DNA of 64,000 nucleotides from Trabulsiella odontotermitis (GTDB lineage Bacteria > Pseudomonadota > Gammaproteobacteria > Enterobacterales > Enterobacteriaceae): NCBI RefSeq assembly GCF_001297775.1, contig NZ_LIFX01000005.1:62001-126000 (forward strand), read 5' to 3'. This document shows positions 12,005 through 22,298 of the stretch, piece after piece (position 1 is the first letter of the stretch; each line of letters opens with the position of its first letter). The translations under genes were made by a program, and so were the position numbers. A model generated the notes under the pieces. It was not told where the DNA came from and did no database searches. It saw nothing but the letters and a program-made list of their open reading frames with translations.

Positions 12005-12493
12005 TTATGCATCATCACTGCCTTCAGTCTCGGTGATGATTTGATACAGTTCCTCATCGCTTTGCGCGGCACGCAGGCGACGACAGATGGTTTTGTCCGC
12101 CAGACGCTTAGCGACCAGCGAGAGCGTGTGCAGATGCGTTTTGGTCTGATCGGCAGGCACCAGCAGGGCGAACAGGAGATCCACCGGCTGGTTGTCGATC
12201 GCGTCAAACGCGATCGGGGTTTCGAGCTGCACAAAGACGCCAACAGCGCGCAGCGTATCCTCTTCCAGTTTGCCGTGCGGGATGGCGATGCCATTGCCGA
12301 TCCCGGTACTGCCCATTTTTTCGCGGGTGAGAATCGCTTCAAACACCACCTGCGGAGACAGACTCAGCTGTTTAGCGGCCAGTTCGCTGATGATTTCCAG
12401 CGCCCGCTTTTTACTCTGGCAGTGGACGCCGCTACGGGTACATTCCTGGTTAAGGACATTGCTCAATTGTAGAGCCGAATCGTTGTTCATCAT
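12005..12493 (-). CDS. ptsN: PTS IIA-like nitrogen regulatory protein PtsN
   Basis: This is the terminal phosphate acceptor of the nitrogen PTS. In its dephosphorylated form it binds TrkA and KdpD and tunes potassium homeostasis and sigma-54 dependent processes in E. coli. The phosphorylation site is His73 in GIAIPHGKLEED. The start is chosen at the first of two tandem ATGs (12493), preceded by AGGTGA, giving 162 residues against 163 in E. coli. It sits between hpf and rapZ. An inverted repeat occupies the gap to hpf (12510-12537). Confidence 0.96.
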   Translation of the reverse strand: MMNNDSALQLSNVLNQECTRSGVHCQSKKRALEIISELAAKQLSLSPQVVFEAILTREKMGSTGIGNGIAIPHGKLEEDTLRAVGVFVQLETPIAFDAIDNQPVDLLFALLVPADQTKTHLHTLSLVAKRLADKTICRRLRAAQSDEELYQIITETEGSDDA

Positions 12494-12509
12494 AAATTCA
12501 CCTAAGCAT

Positions 12510-12537
12510 CGCCTGATGCAGAACCCCACATCAGGCG
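12510..12537. repeat. Perfect inverted repeat between hpf and ptsN
   Basis: Arms CGCCTGATG and CATCAGGCG (9 bp, perfect) flank a 10-base spacer, 17 bases upstream of the ptsN start. It looks like a REP-type arm or an RNA processing hairpin within the rpoN operon. There is no U-run, so it is not a simple terminator. Confidence 0.6.
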
Positions 12538-12550
12538 AACACCCGGACAA

Positions 12551-12838
12551 TTAGTGTTGTTTCAGTTTATCTTTATGTTTAGTCAGCTGTCGCGCCAGTT
12601 TGTCGATTAATCCGTCAATGGCAGCATACATATCCTGACCTTCCGCACTGGCATGAATCTCGCCTCCATTAACATGCAGAGTGGCATCAGAGACATGCGT
12701 CACTTTCTCCACTTTTAACACAATATAGACCTGATTGATCCTTTCGAAATATTGTTCCAGCTTGGCAAATTTCGACGTGACGAATTCGCGCAGAGCATCG
12801 GTAATTTCGACGTTGTGTCCTGTGATGTTGAGCTGCAT
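12551..12838 (-). CDS. hpf: Ribosome hibernation promoting factor HPF
   Basis: This is the short form of HPF. It binds in the tRNA path of the 30S subunit and helps convert 90S to 100S hibernating ribosomes in stationary phase. The 95 residues (MQLNITGHNVEIT...) fold as a beta-alpha-beta-beta-beta-alpha S30AE domain with no C-terminal dimerisation extension. It lies 22 bases after the rpoN stop in the same operon. Confidence 0.97.
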   Translation of the reverse strand: MQLNITGHNVEITDALREFVTSKFAKLEQYFERINQVYIVLKVEKVTHVSDATLHVNGGEIHASAEGQDMYAAIDGLIDKLARQLTKHKDKLKQH

Positions 12839-12860
12839 AGTGTCTTCCTTATCAGTTATG

Positions 12861-14294
12861 TCACACCAGTTGTTTACGCTGGTTTGACGGCGGAATGGAC
12901 AGAGACTCTCGGTACTTCGCGACAGTACGACGCGCGACCATAATGCCCTGTTCAGACAGTATGGACGTAAGCTTACTGTCGCTCAGTGGTTTCGCCGGAT
13001 TTTCCGCGGCGATCAATTTCTTCACCAGTGCGCGAATCGCCGTTGAAGAGGCTTCGCCGCCTCCTTCGGTGTTCACGTGGCTGGAGAAAAAATATTTAAG
13101 CTCAAAAATACCGCGCGGACTGTGCAGGTATTTTTGCGTGGTCACGCGTGAAATGGTGGACTCGTGCATCTCGACGGCCTGAGCGATATCCGCCAGTACC
13201 ATCGGTTTCATATATTCTTCGCCCTGCTCAAAAAACGCCTGTTGTTGTTCGACAATACAGCGGCTCACGCGCAGGAGCGTATCGTTACGGCTTTCCAGAC
13301 TCTTGATCAGCCACTTCGCTTCCTGCAGATTGCTGCGGATGAACTGGCCGTCGGTTTCGCTGCGCACGTTATTGCACATCGCCGCATAGTGCTGGTTAAT
13401 TTGCAGGCGCGGAATGCTGTCGGAGTTAAGCTCAACGACCCAGCGATTATTGATTTTGCGCACCAGCACGTCTGGGATAACGTATTCCGGCTCGCCGGTC
13501 TGGATCGACTGCCCGGGGCGCGGATCCAGCGACTGGATCAGATTGACCGCTTCTTTCAGCACTTCCTCTTTCAGACGCGTGACGCGCATCAGGGTGCGGA
13601 AATCATGGTTCGCGAGGAGATCGAGATGATCGCTGATGATAAGACGCGCCTCTTCCAGCCTCGGCGTCTCTTTGGCGAATTGCGACAGCTGGATCAGCAG
13701 GCAATCGCGAAGATCTTTGGCCGCAACGCCCACCGGATCAAAACGCTGAATGCGCTTGAGCACCGCTTCGACTTCATCAAGACCAATCTCGTCGTTACCC
13801 ATGCTGTCGAGGATATCGTCAACGGAAACTGTCAGATAACCGGTATCGTCCACCGCATCGACAATCGAGGTGGCAATCGCCCGATCGGTATCGGAAAACG
13901 GGGTCAGTTCGACCTGCCACATCAGGTAATCCTGCAGAGTCTGCGTGGTTTCACCCTGATAAATGGGCAATTCGTCGTCAATGTAGTCGGCGCTGGTGCC
14001 GGACGGCGTTCCGGCGGTGTAGATTTCGTCCCAACTGGCGTCAAGCGGCAGTTCGTCCGGCATCTCTTTTTGTTCGAGCGCGTCAACGGAATCCAGCGAT
14101 TCGTTGTCCTGCTCGTCGGCGGCATCCACTTCCTCATGAAGGTCGGTTTGCTCAAGCAGCGGATTACTCTCCAGCGCCTGCTGAAGTTCCTGCTGAAGCT
14201 CAAGCGTCGACAGCTGCAACAAGCGGATGGCCTGTTGCAGCTGCGGCGTCATGGCAAGCTGTTGGCTGAGTCTTAACTGCAAACCTTGCTTCAT
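12861..14294 (-). CDS. rpoN: RNA polymerase sigma-54 factor RpoN
   Basis: Sigma-54 directs transcription of nitrogen-assimilation and other genes and needs AAA+ activators. The order is a Gln/Leu-rich activator-interaction region I (about 1-50), an acidic region II (about 50-110), a core-binding region, a helix-turn-helix, and the diagnostic RpoN box [10 protein letters not shown] near the C-terminus. It has 477 residues, as in E. coli. It follows lptB and begins the rpoN-hpf-ptsN-rapZ-npr group, the usual linkage of sigma-54 with the nitrogen PTS. Confidence 0.98.
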   Translation of the reverse strand: MKQGLQLRLSQQLAMTPQLQQAIRLLQLSTLELQQELQQALESNPLLEQTDLHEEVDAADEQDNESLDSVDALEQKEMPDELPLDASWDEIYTAGTPSGTSADYIDDELPIYQGETTQTLQDYLMWQVELTPFSDTDRAIATSIVDAVDDTGYLTVSVDDILDSMGNDEIGLDEVEAVLKRIQRFDPVGVAAKDLRDCLLIQLSQFAKETPRLEEARLIISDHLDLLANHDFRTLMRVTRLKEEVLKEAVNLIQSLDPRPGQSIQTGEPEYVIPDVLVRKINNRWVVELNSDSIPRLQINQHYAAMCNNVRSETDGQFIRSNLQEAKWLIKSLESRNDTLLRVSRCIVEQQQAFFEQGEEYMKPMVLADIAQAVEMHESTISRVTTQKYLHSPRGIFELKYFFSSHVNTEGGGEASSTAIRALVKKLIAAENPAKPLSDSKLTSILSEQGIMVARRTVAKYRESLSIPPSNQRKQLV

Positions 14295-14339
14295 ATTCAG
14301 GTCATTGCTCTCCGAATGCTGTCAGTTACCCTTACCCTA

Positions 14340-15065
14340 TCAGAGTCTGAAGTCTTCCCCAAGATAGACGCGCTTAACATGCTCATCTTCGAGGATCTGC
14401 TGCGGCGTGCCGTGGGCGATCAAATGGCCCTGGCTCACGATGTAGGCGCGTTCACAAACGGCCAGCGTTTCGCGAACGTTATGGTCGGTAATGAGGACGC
14501 CGAGGCCGCTGTCACGCAGATGTTCAATAATGCGTTTGATGTCGATAACAGAAATGGGATCGACGCCCGCAAACGGCTCATCGAGGAGAATAAATTTCGG
14601 ATTGGCGGCCAGCGCGCGGGCAATCTCAACGCGGCGGCGTTCACCACCGGAAAGCGACTGGCCGAGGTTATCGCGCAGATGCTCGATGTGAAACTCTTCC
14701 ATCAGCTCGTTCGCGCGATCCACGCGTTGCTCGTTGCTCAGATCATCACGAATTTGCAGCACCGCCATCAGGTTATCAAACACGCTCAGACGGCGGAAAA
14801 TGGACGCTTCCTGCGGCAAATAGCCGATACCGCGGCGCGCACGCGCATGCAACGGCAGCAAACTGATGTCTTCGTCATCAATGATAATGTTGCCCGCGTC
14901 GCGAGACACAATGCCCACTACCATGTAGAAGGTGGTGGTTTTACCGGCGCCGTTCGGGCCAAGCAGACCGACAATCTCGCCGGAGTTGACGGTCAGACTG
15001 ACATCTTCCACCACGCGGCGGCCCTTATAGGCTTTGGCGAGGTTTTTTGCAGTTAATGTTGCCAT
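14340..15065 (-). CDS. lptB: LPS export ABC transporter ATP-binding protein LptB
   Basis: This cytoplasmic ATPase works with LptF and LptG to pull LPS out of the inner membrane. Walker A is GPNGAGKTT, the signature is LSGGERRR, and Walker B runs into [12 protein letters not shown]. It has 241 residues. It begins 6 bases after lptA ends, in the kdsD-kdsC-lptC-lptA-lptB order that couples inner-core Kdo synthesis to LPS transport. Confidence 0.98.
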   Translation of the reverse strand: MATLTAKNLAKAYKGRRVVEDVSLTVNSGEIVGLLGPNGAGKTTTFYMVVGIVSRDAGNIIIDDEDISLLPLHARARRGIGYLPQEASIFRRLSVFDNLMAVLQIRDDLSNEQRVDRANELMEEFHIEHLRDNLGQSLSGGERRRVEIARALAANPKFILLDEPFAGVDPISVIDIKRIIEHLRDSGLGVLITDHNVRETLAVCERAYIVSQGHLIAHGTPQQILEDEHVKRVYLGEDFRL

Positions 15066-15071
15066 AACGAA

Positions 15072-15629
15072 TTAGTTACTCTTTTTTTGCGCCGGAGCCT
15101 GGTTGTTGTTGCTCTTATCCTGCAACTGAGACGGAACCAGCACGGTCGTTACGCGCTTCCCTTTCTCACTGAAGGCCTGCATTTTTTGCTCTTTGACCAG
15201 ATAGGTGATCTTGTCGCCGGTGATGTTGCTGTCGAGCTGCTCAAGGTAGGCGTTACCGGTCAGCACCACAAAATCGTTCTGCAGTTCATAATGCATTTTA
15301 GACGCGTGGCCTTTGACCGGCTTGCCGCTATCCTGCATCTGGTAGAAGGTGGCCGGGTTACCAAAACCGTCGATCACCTCTTTGCCTTTCTCACCGCCGG
15401 GGCGCGTCACGACCACTTTGTCGGCATTGATTTTGATACTGCCCTGCGTCACCACGACGCTGCCGGTAAAGGTCACAACGTTGCCTTGCATATCCAGCGA
15501 CTGTTGATCGGACTCAATATGAATCGGTTGATCGGTATCACCCGTTAAGGCCAGCGCGGGCACGCTGGCAGCCAGCAACGCACTGGCAATGGCAAGCTTA
15601 AGGCTGAGTTTGTTTGTTCTGAATTTCAT
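15072..15629 (-). CDS. lptA: LPS transport periplasmic protein LptA
   Basis: LptA forms the periplasmic bridge that carries LPS from LptC to LptD. A signal peptide (about 1-27, ending VPALA) is followed by an OstA-type beta-jellyroll (about 30-160) and a Gln/Asn/Lys-rich tail. I start at the ATG 15629 (MKFRTNKLSLKLA), giving 185 residues as in E. coli; the upstream in-frame ATG adds 7 residues. The start overlaps the end of lptC by 32 bases in another frame. Confidence 0.97.
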   Translation of the reverse strand: MKFRTNKLSLKLAIASALLAASVPALALTGDTDQPIHIESDQQSLDMQGNVVTFTGSVVVTQGSIKINADKVVVTRPGGEKGKEVIDGFGNPATFYQMQDSGKPVKGHASKMHYELQNDFVVLTGNAYLEQLDSNITGDKITYLVKEQKMQAFSEKGKRVTTVLVPSQLQDKSNNNQAPAQKKSN

Positions 15630-16173
15630 ATGAGGTTCTAACCTTTTCAATCAGCTCGGCGTTTTTGCTGCGTAGATTTCCGCGCATTTTCAGGCCGCTG
15701 GAATTAAATGTCGTCCCGTACAGCGTCACCAGGTCATCAGAGGTTACGTCCTGAGTCACCAGGTTAACCTGGGCGTTATCCGTTGTAATTTTCCGCAATT
15801 GCGAATCTGCCGTCAGCGCATTAACTTCAACGTGGCCGTACAGATACAGCATACGATCGTTAGTGAGTTTGGCTTTATCTGCCTTAATTGACCAGGTGGG
15901 CACTTTATCGGTATCAAACGTCGTCAGCACCGGGTTGGTAAACCACGATATCGCCTGGTCAGAAAAATACTCGACGTGCTCGGCGATCAGCCGGTAATTG
16001 AGCGCGCCTTCCGGGCTGTAAACCACCGTATCGGTGTGCTCGCTCTTGTACGTTGGATCGCTGGTGTTGGTCACGGCCTGCTCAGAGTCATCATTGCTCG
16101 CCAGATTCACGCCGATCAATATCAGCACGACAAGCGACAGCAGAATGATAACCCAACGTCTGGTTTTACTCAT
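15598..16173 (-). CDS. lptC: LPS export system protein LptC
   Basis: LptC is a bitopic inner-membrane protein that receives LPS from LptB2FG and hands it to LptA. One N-terminal membrane helix (about 7-25) anchors a periplasmic beta-jellyroll. It has 191 residues, equal to E. coli. Its start overlaps the kdsC stop by 4 bases and its end overlaps lptA by 32 bases, so the three genes are translationally linked. Confidence 0.97.
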   Translation of the reverse strand: MSKTRRWVIILLSLVVLILIGVNLASNDDSEQAVTNTSDPTYKSEHTDTVVYSPEGALNYRLIAEHVEYFSDQAISWFTNPVLTTFDTDKVPTWSIKADKAKLTNDRMLYLYGHVEVNALTADSQLRKITTDNAQVNLVTQDVTSDDLVTLYGTTFNSSGLKMRGNLRSKNAELIEKVRTSYEIQNKQTQP

Positions 16174-16736
16174 ATCGATTGACCTTTGGCTTCCTCAAGC
16201 TTGCCCTGCGCCAATAGTATCAAATCGCAAACTTCCCGTACCGCTCCGCGTCCACCATTGATTCGCGTGACGTAATCGGCGCGCGGGAGAAGCAGGGGGT
16301 GAGCGTCTGCCACCGCGACGCTCAGGCCGATTTCAGCCATCACCGGCCAGTCGATCAGATCATCGCCGACGTAAGCCACCTGGTCCGGGGAAAGCGCGAG
16401 GGTTGCCAGCAGTTCACGGTAAGCGACGCGCTTGTCGGACTGCCCCTGGTAAAGATGGGTAATGCCGAGTGTCGCGCAGCGATCTTCCAGTAATTTAGCT
16501 TTTCGACCGGTAATAATCGCCACCTCAACGTCAGAGGTCAGCACACAACGGATCCCATAGCCGTCGCGCACATTAAACGCTTTCAGCTCTTCGCCGTTGT
16601 TGCCCATATAAATGAGGCCATCAGAAAGGACGCCGTCTACATCCAGAATCAGCAGGCGGATTTTTTCCGCTCGTGCGATGACCTCTGCGCTCACGGGGCC
16701 GTAGCAGGTCGACACCATTGCACCAGCATTACTCAT
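16170..16736 (-). CDS. kdsC: 3-deoxy-D-manno-octulosonate 8-phosphate phosphatase KdsC
   Basis: This HAD-family phosphatase makes Kdo from Kdo-8-P in lipid A inner-core synthesis. The catalytic aspartates are Asp32 and Asp34 in LDVDGVLSDG, with the later motifs IITGRKAK and YVGDDLIDWP. It has 188 residues and lies between kdsD and lptC in the expected operon. Confidence 0.97.
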   Translation of the reverse strand: MSNAGAMVSTCYGPVSAEVIARAEKIRLLILDVDGVLSDGLIYMGNNGEELKAFNVRDGYGIRCVLTSDVEVAIITGRKAKLLEDRCATLGITHLYQGQSDKRVAYRELLATLALSPDQVAYVGDDLIDWPVMAEIGLSVAVADAHPLLLPRADYVTRINGGRGAVREVCDLILLAQGKLEEAKGQSI

Positions 16737-16750
16737 TCTACTTTCCTTAA

Positions 16751-17737
16751 TTACACTACGCCTGCGCGCAGGAGATCATGCATATGTACCACACCCAGCA
16801 GATGGTCGCCATCAGCAACCAGTACGCAGGTCACGTGGCGGGACTGCATCAGGTTGAGCGCGTCCACCGCCAGCGTGCCAGGGCGAATACGGATACCGCC
16901 CGGCGTCATCACGTCGGCAATGCTGAGCTGACGCATGTCCGCACCGGTATCGAACACCCGGCGCAAGTCACCATCGGTAAAGATACCAAGGATTTGCATT
17001 TGGTCATCGCAAATTGCCGTCATCCCGAGATTTTTACGGGTAATTTCCAGCAGCGCATCACGCAGGGACGCCTCTTTCGTAACGTGCGGGATTTCATCGC
17101 CGGTGTGCATGATGTCATTTACGCGTAACAGCAGTTTACGGCCCAGCGCGCCGCCAGGGTGAGATAACGCGAAGTCTTCTGCGGTAAACCCGCGCGCTTC
17201 CAGCAGCGCCACGGCCAGTGCATCGCCCATCACCAGCGCCGCTGTGGTGCTGGAGGTCGGCGCGAGTCCTAACGGACAGGCCTCTTTCGGCACTTTTACG
17301 CACAGATGAATATCCGCCGCGCGCGCCATGCTGCTTTCCGGGCGACTGGTGATGCAAATCAGCGGCACCTGCAGGCGCTTCAGCACCGGGATCAGCGCCA
17401 GGATCTCATTCGATTCACCGGAGTTCGACAGGGCGATGACGATATCCTGCGGCGTCACCATGCCTAAATCGCCGTGCGCCGCTTCGCCCGGATGCACGAA
17501 AAACGACGAGGTGCCGGTGCTGGCAAACGTCGCCGCCATCTTGCGGCCGATATGCCCGGACTTGCCCATGCCCATCACCACGACTTTGCCGCTGCAGTAA
17601 AAGATTTTCTCGCAGGCGAGGGCGAAATCCTGATTGATGTACTGATCGAGCTGTGCCAGACCTTCACGTTCAATCGCCAGGACTTCACGCCCTGCTTGCT
17701 GAAAGTCAAAACCCGGCTGCAAATCTATTTGCGACAT
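16751..17737 (-). CDS. kdsD: D-arabinose 5-phosphate isomerase KdsD
   Basis: KdsD converts ribulose-5-P to arabinose-5-P, the first step of Kdo synthesis. An N-terminal SIS domain (about 40-175, with GMGKSGHIGRK and SNSGES) is followed by two CBS domains (about 210-328). I start at the ATG 17737 (MSQIDLQPGFD), preceded by a GGGAA ribosome site, giving 328 residues as in E. coli. The longer in-frame extension to 17863 overlaps yrbG and is not conserved. Confidence 0.97.
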   Translation of the reverse strand: MSQIDLQPGFDFQQAGREVLAIEREGLAQLDQYINQDFALACEKIFYCSGKVVVMGMGKSGHIGRKMAATFASTGTSSFFVHPGEAAHGDLGMVTPQDIVIALSNSGESNEILALIPVLKRLQVPLICITSRPESSMARAADIHLCVKVPKEACPLGLAPTSSTTAALVMGDALAVALLEARGFTAEDFALSHPGGALGRKLLLRVNDIMHTGDEIPHVTKEASLRDALLEITRKNLGMTAICDDQMQILGIFTDGDLRRVFDTGADMRQLSIADVMTPGGIRIRPGTLAVDALNLMQSRHVTCVLVADGDHLLGVVHMHDLLRAGVV

Positions 17738-17751
17738 GTTGATTTCCCGAT

Positions 17752-18729
17752 TCATTCCACTAAAAGCGGTGCTACCCAATAGAGCATCGCCAGCCATACG
17801 ATAAAACCGCCCGTCAGCAACAGGCCTGCACCCTTGCCGATTTGCCGTTGGCGGCGCCAGCACAACAGTGCGAATACGATGCTTACCAGCACCATGACGC
17901 CATAATCCCGGGTGAACGCCTGTGGGTTAAATGCGCCCGGCGCAATCAGCGCAGGCAGCCCCAGGACAATGGCGATATTGAAAATATTGGCGCCAATGAT
18001 ATTACCGATGGCGATATCATCCTCACCTTTCCGTGCGCCCGCGATGGTGGTGGCCAGTTCCGGCAGGCTGGTGCCGATCGCAATGACCGTCAGCCCGATG
18101 GTGAGTTCGCTCATGGCAAAATAGTTTGCCAGTACCGTGGCGTTGTCGATAACCATTCGGGTTGCCATCGGCATGATGATCAGCGCCAGGCCCAGCCACA
18201 GAAACGCCACCGGCAGCGAGCCGTCTCGCGGCAATTCTTCTAACTGTTCCCGGGTCAGGCTGTCGTTGCCCTGACGTTCCGCCAGGCGCGCGATCTTAAC
18301 AATGTACAGCAGCCAGAGCGCGGCCAGCGCGAGCAAAAACAGGCCGTCAATGCGGGAAAGCTCGCCATTATACAGTACGCAGCCCGCCAGCAGGCTCACG
18401 ATTAACATTAGCGGCATTTCACGGCGCAGGATATCAGAATGCACGGTAAAAGGATGGAGCAGCGCAGCGAGGCCGAGGATCAATAAGATGTTGACGATGT
18501 TGGAGCCGATCGCGGTGCCGATCGCCAGATCGATCTGGCCATGCATGGAAGCGGCGACGGAAACAATAATCTCAGGCAGAGATGTCCCTATCCCGACGAC
18601 GGTCATGCCGATGATAATCGGCGGGATCCCCAGCGTCCGGCATAATATCGACGCGGCATAAACCAGACGATCAGCGCTGTAGACCACAAGTAAAAGACCA
18701 ATAATTAACAGAGCCGTCGCTAATAGCAT
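17752..18729 (-). CDS. yrbG: Inner membrane Na+/Ca2+ exchanger-family protein YrbG
   Basis: This is a member of the K+-dependent Na+/Ca2+ exchanger family with about ten membrane helices and two inverted alpha-repeats. The repeats carry GIGTSLPEIIVS (near residue 47) and AIGTSLPELATT (near 217), each with an ion-binding Glu and followed by GSNIVN or GANIFN. Its transport role in E. coli is not settled. It has 325 residues. It heads the kdsD-lpt group and is divergent from mlaF. Confidence 0.95.
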   Translation of the reverse strand: MLLATALLIIGLLLVVYSADRLVYAASILCRTLGIPPIIIGMTVVGIGTSLPEIIVSVAASMHGQIDLAIGTAIGSNIVNILLILGLAALLHPFTVHSDILRREMPLMLIVSLLAGCVLYNGELSRIDGLFLLALAALWLLYIVKIARLAERQGNDSLTREQLEELPRDGSLPVAFLWLGLALIIMPMATRMVIDNATVLANYFAMSELTIGLTVIAIGTSLPELATTIAGARKGEDDIAIGNIIGANIFNIAIVLGLPALIAPGAFNPQAFTRDYGVMVLVSIVFALLCWRRQRQIGKGAGLLLTGGFIVWLAMLYWVAPLLVE

Positions 18730-18747
18730 CTAAAATCCTTTCTTCAG

Positions 18748-18875
18748 GTATATACACTTCATCCTTCACGTGTCTCTTCGTTGGCTGCGCCTGCTCACCT
18801 CAGTCACTTACTTAGGTAAGCTCCTGAGGTTCCCAGGCTTGCCGCCTCGATGCAGCATGAATGATTGTGTGTATA
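18748..18875. repeat. ERIC (IRU) enterobacterial repeat element
   Basis: About 128 bases between yrbG and mlaF match the imperfect palindromic ERIC consensus. TGCTCACCTCAGTCACTTAC resembles the conserved left core (complement of the ERIC2 primer) and GTAAGCTCCTGAGGTTCCCA the right core (ERIC1R), with matching outer ends TATACAC and GTGTGTATA. The right end creates a TATAAT at 18872-18877 pointing toward mlaF. Confidence 0.9.
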
Positions 18876-19063
18876 ATCGGGGTCCGCGGCGCAGGGCAGT
18901 TCCTGAGAACGTTACGAACTCTTAATTTTGACTTTAAGCGCTGTAAAAGTAAAACAAATGCCAGCTTTAGCTAACTCCTGCAGGTAAGATTCTGTAAAAA
19001 TGTTGGGTTTCGGGTGAGATAACGCGTCATGCTTGTCTCATGAAGTCTATAAAGGATGATCCT

Positions 19064-19879
19064 ATGAGCCAGACTGAGGCGAATTTAGTCGACATACGAG
19101 GCGTCAGCTTTTCCCGCGGCAACCGCGTGATTTTCGATGATATTTCGCTGTCGGTGCCGCGCGGCAAGATCACCGCGATCATGGGGCCGTCAGGGATCGG
19201 TAAGACCACGCTGCTGCGTTTGATCGGCGGGCAAATTCCGCCAGATTCGGGTGAGATCCTCTTCGATGGCGAGAATGTGCCGCAAATGTCGCGTTCCCGC
19301 CTTTATACCGTGCGTAAGCGCATGAGTATGCTGTTTCAGTCCGGCGCGCTGTTTACCGATATGAACGTTTTCGACAACGTGGCGTACCCGTTGCGTGAGC
19401 ATACGCAACTGCCGGACGCGTTGCTGCACAGCACGGTGATGATGAAACTCGAAGCCGTTGGTCTGCGCGGTGCGGCGAATCTCATGCCGTCTGAACTTTC
19501 CGGCGGGATGTCGCGCCGGGCGGCGCTGGCGCGGGCAATCGCGCTGGAGCCGGACCTCATCATGTTCGACGAGCCGTTTGTCGGTCAGGATCCCATTACC
19601 ATGGGCGTGCTGGTGAAGCTGATTTCTGAGCTCAACAGCATCCTGGGTGTGACCTGCGTCGTGGTGTCTCACGATGTCCCTGAAGTGCTCAGCATCGCCG
19701 ATTTCGCCTATATCGTGGCGGACAAAAAAATCGTCGCTCAGGGGAGTGCGCAGTCGTTGCGGGAAAATAGCGATCCCCAGGTACGTCAGTTCCTGGATGG
19801 CATCGCCGACGGCCCGGTGCCGTTCCGCTATCCCGCTGGCGACTATCATCAAGATCTCTTACCAGGCACAGGGAGTTAA
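19064..19879 (+). CDS. mlaF: Phospholipid ABC transporter ATP-binding protein MlaF
   Basis: This is the ATPase of the MlaFEDB complex that moves phospholipids between the inner membrane and periplasmic MlaC to keep outer-membrane asymmetry. Walker A is GPSGIGKTT, the signature is LSGGMSRRAALARA, and Walker B ends LIMFDEPF. I start at the ATG 19064 (MSQTEANLVDI), which has AAAGGATG upstream, rather than 19040; this gives 271 residues against 269 in E. coli. It is the first gene of mlaFEDCB. Confidence 0.97.
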   Translation: MSQTEANLVDIRGVSFSRGNRVIFDDISLSVPRGKITAIMGPSGIGKTTLLRLIGGQIPPDSGEILFDGENVPQMSRSRLYTVRKRMSMLFQSGALFTDMNVFDNVAYPLREHTQLPDALLHSTVMMKLEAVGLRGAANLMPSELSGGMSRRAALARAIALEPDLIMFDEPFVGQDPITMGVLVKLISELNSILGVTCVVVSHDVPEVLSIADFAYIVADKKIVAQGSAQSLRENSDPQVRQFLDGIADGPVPFRYPAGDYHQDLLPGTGS

Positions 19880-19883
19880 CTGA

Positions 19884-20669
<786 letters not shown>

Positions 20670-20673
20670 GTTC

Positions 20674-21228
20674 ATGCAAACGAAAAAAAGTGAAATCTGG
20701 GTGGGTGTGTTTCTGCTGGTCGCGTTGTTAGCGGCGCTGTTCATCTGCCTGAAAGCGGCAAACGTCACGTCGATGCGCACCGAGCCGACTTATCGTCTCT
20801 ATGCGACGTTCGACAATATCGGCGGGCTGAAGGCGCGCTCCCCGGTGCGTATTGGCGGCGTGGTGATTGGCCGTGTGGCGGACATTTCCCTCGATCCCAA
20901 AACCTATCTGCCGCGCGTGGCGATGGATATCGAAGAGCGTTACAACAAAATCCCGGATACCAGTTCTCTGGCGATTCGCACTTCCGGTCTGCTCGGCGAG
21001 CAATTTCTGGCGCTCAACGTCGGGTTTGAAGACCCGGAACTGGGAACGTCTATCCTTAAAGAAGGTGACACCATCCAGGACACGAAGTCCGCTATGGTGC
21101 TTGAAGACTTAATCGGTCAGTTCCTTTACAACAGTAAAGGCGATGACAATAAGAATTCTGGCGATGCGCAAGGGGCCGGTGAGGGACATACTGACGCAGC
21201 ACCGTCCGCAGCAGGTACGACGAAATAA
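20674..21228 (+). CDS. mlaD: Phospholipid transporter MCE-domain protein MlaD
   Basis: MlaD forms a hexameric ring with a central lipid-conducting pore on the periplasmic face of MlaE. An N-terminal membrane helix (about 8-28) is followed by an MCE domain (about 39-116) and a low-complexity tail ending AAPSAAGTTK. I start at the ATG 20674 (MQTKKSEIWVG), giving 184 residues against 183 in E. coli. Confidence 0.97.
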   Translation: MQTKKSEIWVGVFLLVALLAALFICLKAANVTSMRTEPTYRLYATFDNIGGLKARSPVRIGGVVIGRVADISLDPKTYLPRVAMDIEERYNKIPDTSSLAIRTSGLLGEQFLALNVGFEDPELGTSILKEGDTIQDTKSAMVLEDLIGQFLYNSKGDDNKNSGDAQGAGEGHTDAAPSAAGTTK

Positions 21229-21246
21229 TTTCAGGAGAATGAAGAC

Positions 21247-21882
21247 ATGTTTAAACGTTTACTGATGGTTGGCATGTTGGTGCTTGCGCCATTGACGGCA
21301 GCAAATGCAGCCGACCAGTCTAACCCCTACAAATTGATGAATGAGGCGGCGCAGAAGACCTTCGACCGCCTCAAAAATGAACAGCCGCAAATTCGCTCTA
21401 ACCCGGACTACCTGCGTCAGGTCGTCGACCAGGAGCTGTTGCCGTATGTCCAGGTCAAATATGCCGGGGCGCTGGTGCTGGGGCGTTACTATAAAGAAGC
21501 AACACCTGCGCAGCGTGACGCGTACTTCGCGGCGTTCCGTGAATATCTGAAACAGGCTTACGGCCAGGCGCTGGCGATGTATCACGGCCAGACTTACCAG
21601 ATTGCGCCTGAGCAGCCGCTGGGCGATGCGACTATCGTGCCGATCCGCGTGACCATTATCGATCCGAACGGCCGTCCGCCAGTGCGTCTGGATTTCCAGT
21701 GGCGTAAAAACAGCCAGAGCGGTAACTGGCAGGCGTATGACATGATCGCGGAAGGCGTCAGCATGATCACCACCAAGCAAAATGAGTGGAGTGACCTGCT
21801 GCGTACCAAAGGCGTTGATGGTCTTACGGCGCAACTGCAGTCCATCGCGAAACAGCCGATCACCCTGGAACAGAAGAAATAA
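21247..21882 (+). CDS. mlaC: Periplasmic phospholipid-binding protein MlaC
   Basis: MlaC shuttles phospholipid between MlaA-OmpC/F at the outer membrane and MlaD. A cleavable signal peptide (about 1-21, ending ANAADQS) precedes the Tol-Tol-Ttg2 fold. It has 211 residues, as in E. coli. Its stop TAA shares its last base with the mlaB ATG. Confidence 0.97.
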   Translation: MFKRLLMVGMLVLAPLTAANAADQSNPYKLMNEAAQKTFDRLKNEQPQIRSNPDYLRQVVDQELLPYVQVKYAGALVLGRYYKEATPAQRDAYFAAFREYLKQAYGQALAMYHGQTYQIAPEQPLGDATIVPIRVTIIDPNGRPPVRLDFQWRKNSQSGNWQAYDMIAEGVSMITTKQNEWSDLLRTKGVDGLTAQLQSIAKQPITLEQKK

Positions 21883-22172
21883 TGGCAAACGAACTGAGCT
21901 GGAATCGCGAAAACGGCCGTCTGTCGTTGTATGGCGAGCTGGATCAGGACTGGCTGGTTCCACTGTGGAATGCCCGCGCTGACGCGACCAAAGAGGTGGA
22001 CGTGATCGACCTGGCCGGTGTGACCCGCGTGGATACCGCCGGGCTGGCGTTGCTGATCCACCTGATTGCGGATATCCGCGCGCAGGGCAGAACGGTCAGC
22101 CTCAGCGGAAAAAGCGAAAATATGCAGACGCTGGCTCAGTTATATAACCTGCCTGCGGATATGATCCCGTAA
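21882..22172 (+). CDS. mlaB: STAS-domain subunit MlaB
   Basis: MlaB is a small cytoplasmic STAS protein that binds and stabilises MlaF. It has 96 residues, with the STAS phosphosite-like region GVTRVDTAGLALL. It is fused tightly to mlaC (1-base overlap) and followed by a strong terminator, so it ends the mla operon. Confidence 0.96.
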   Translation: MANELSWNRENGRLSLYGELDQDWLVPLWNARADATKEVDVIDLAGVTRVDTAGLALLIHLIADIRAQGRTVSLSGKSENMQTLAQLYNLPADMIP

Positions 22173-22194
22173 TTCTTTCAGTACGTTATTATTC

Positions 22195-22229
22195 AAAGCC
22201 CCATTGTTTTTCAGAATGGGGCTTTTTGC
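22195..22229 (+). terminator. Rho-independent terminator after mlaB
   Basis: Stem AAGCCCCATT / AATGGGGCTT followed by TTT, 22 bases after the mlaB stop. It separates mla from ibaG-murA. Confidence 0.85.
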
Positions 22230-22298
22230 TTGTTTAAGACAGCGCCACTTTCCACTAAGATGATGAGCTGTTTACCTAACCAGATGAAATTTGAACCC

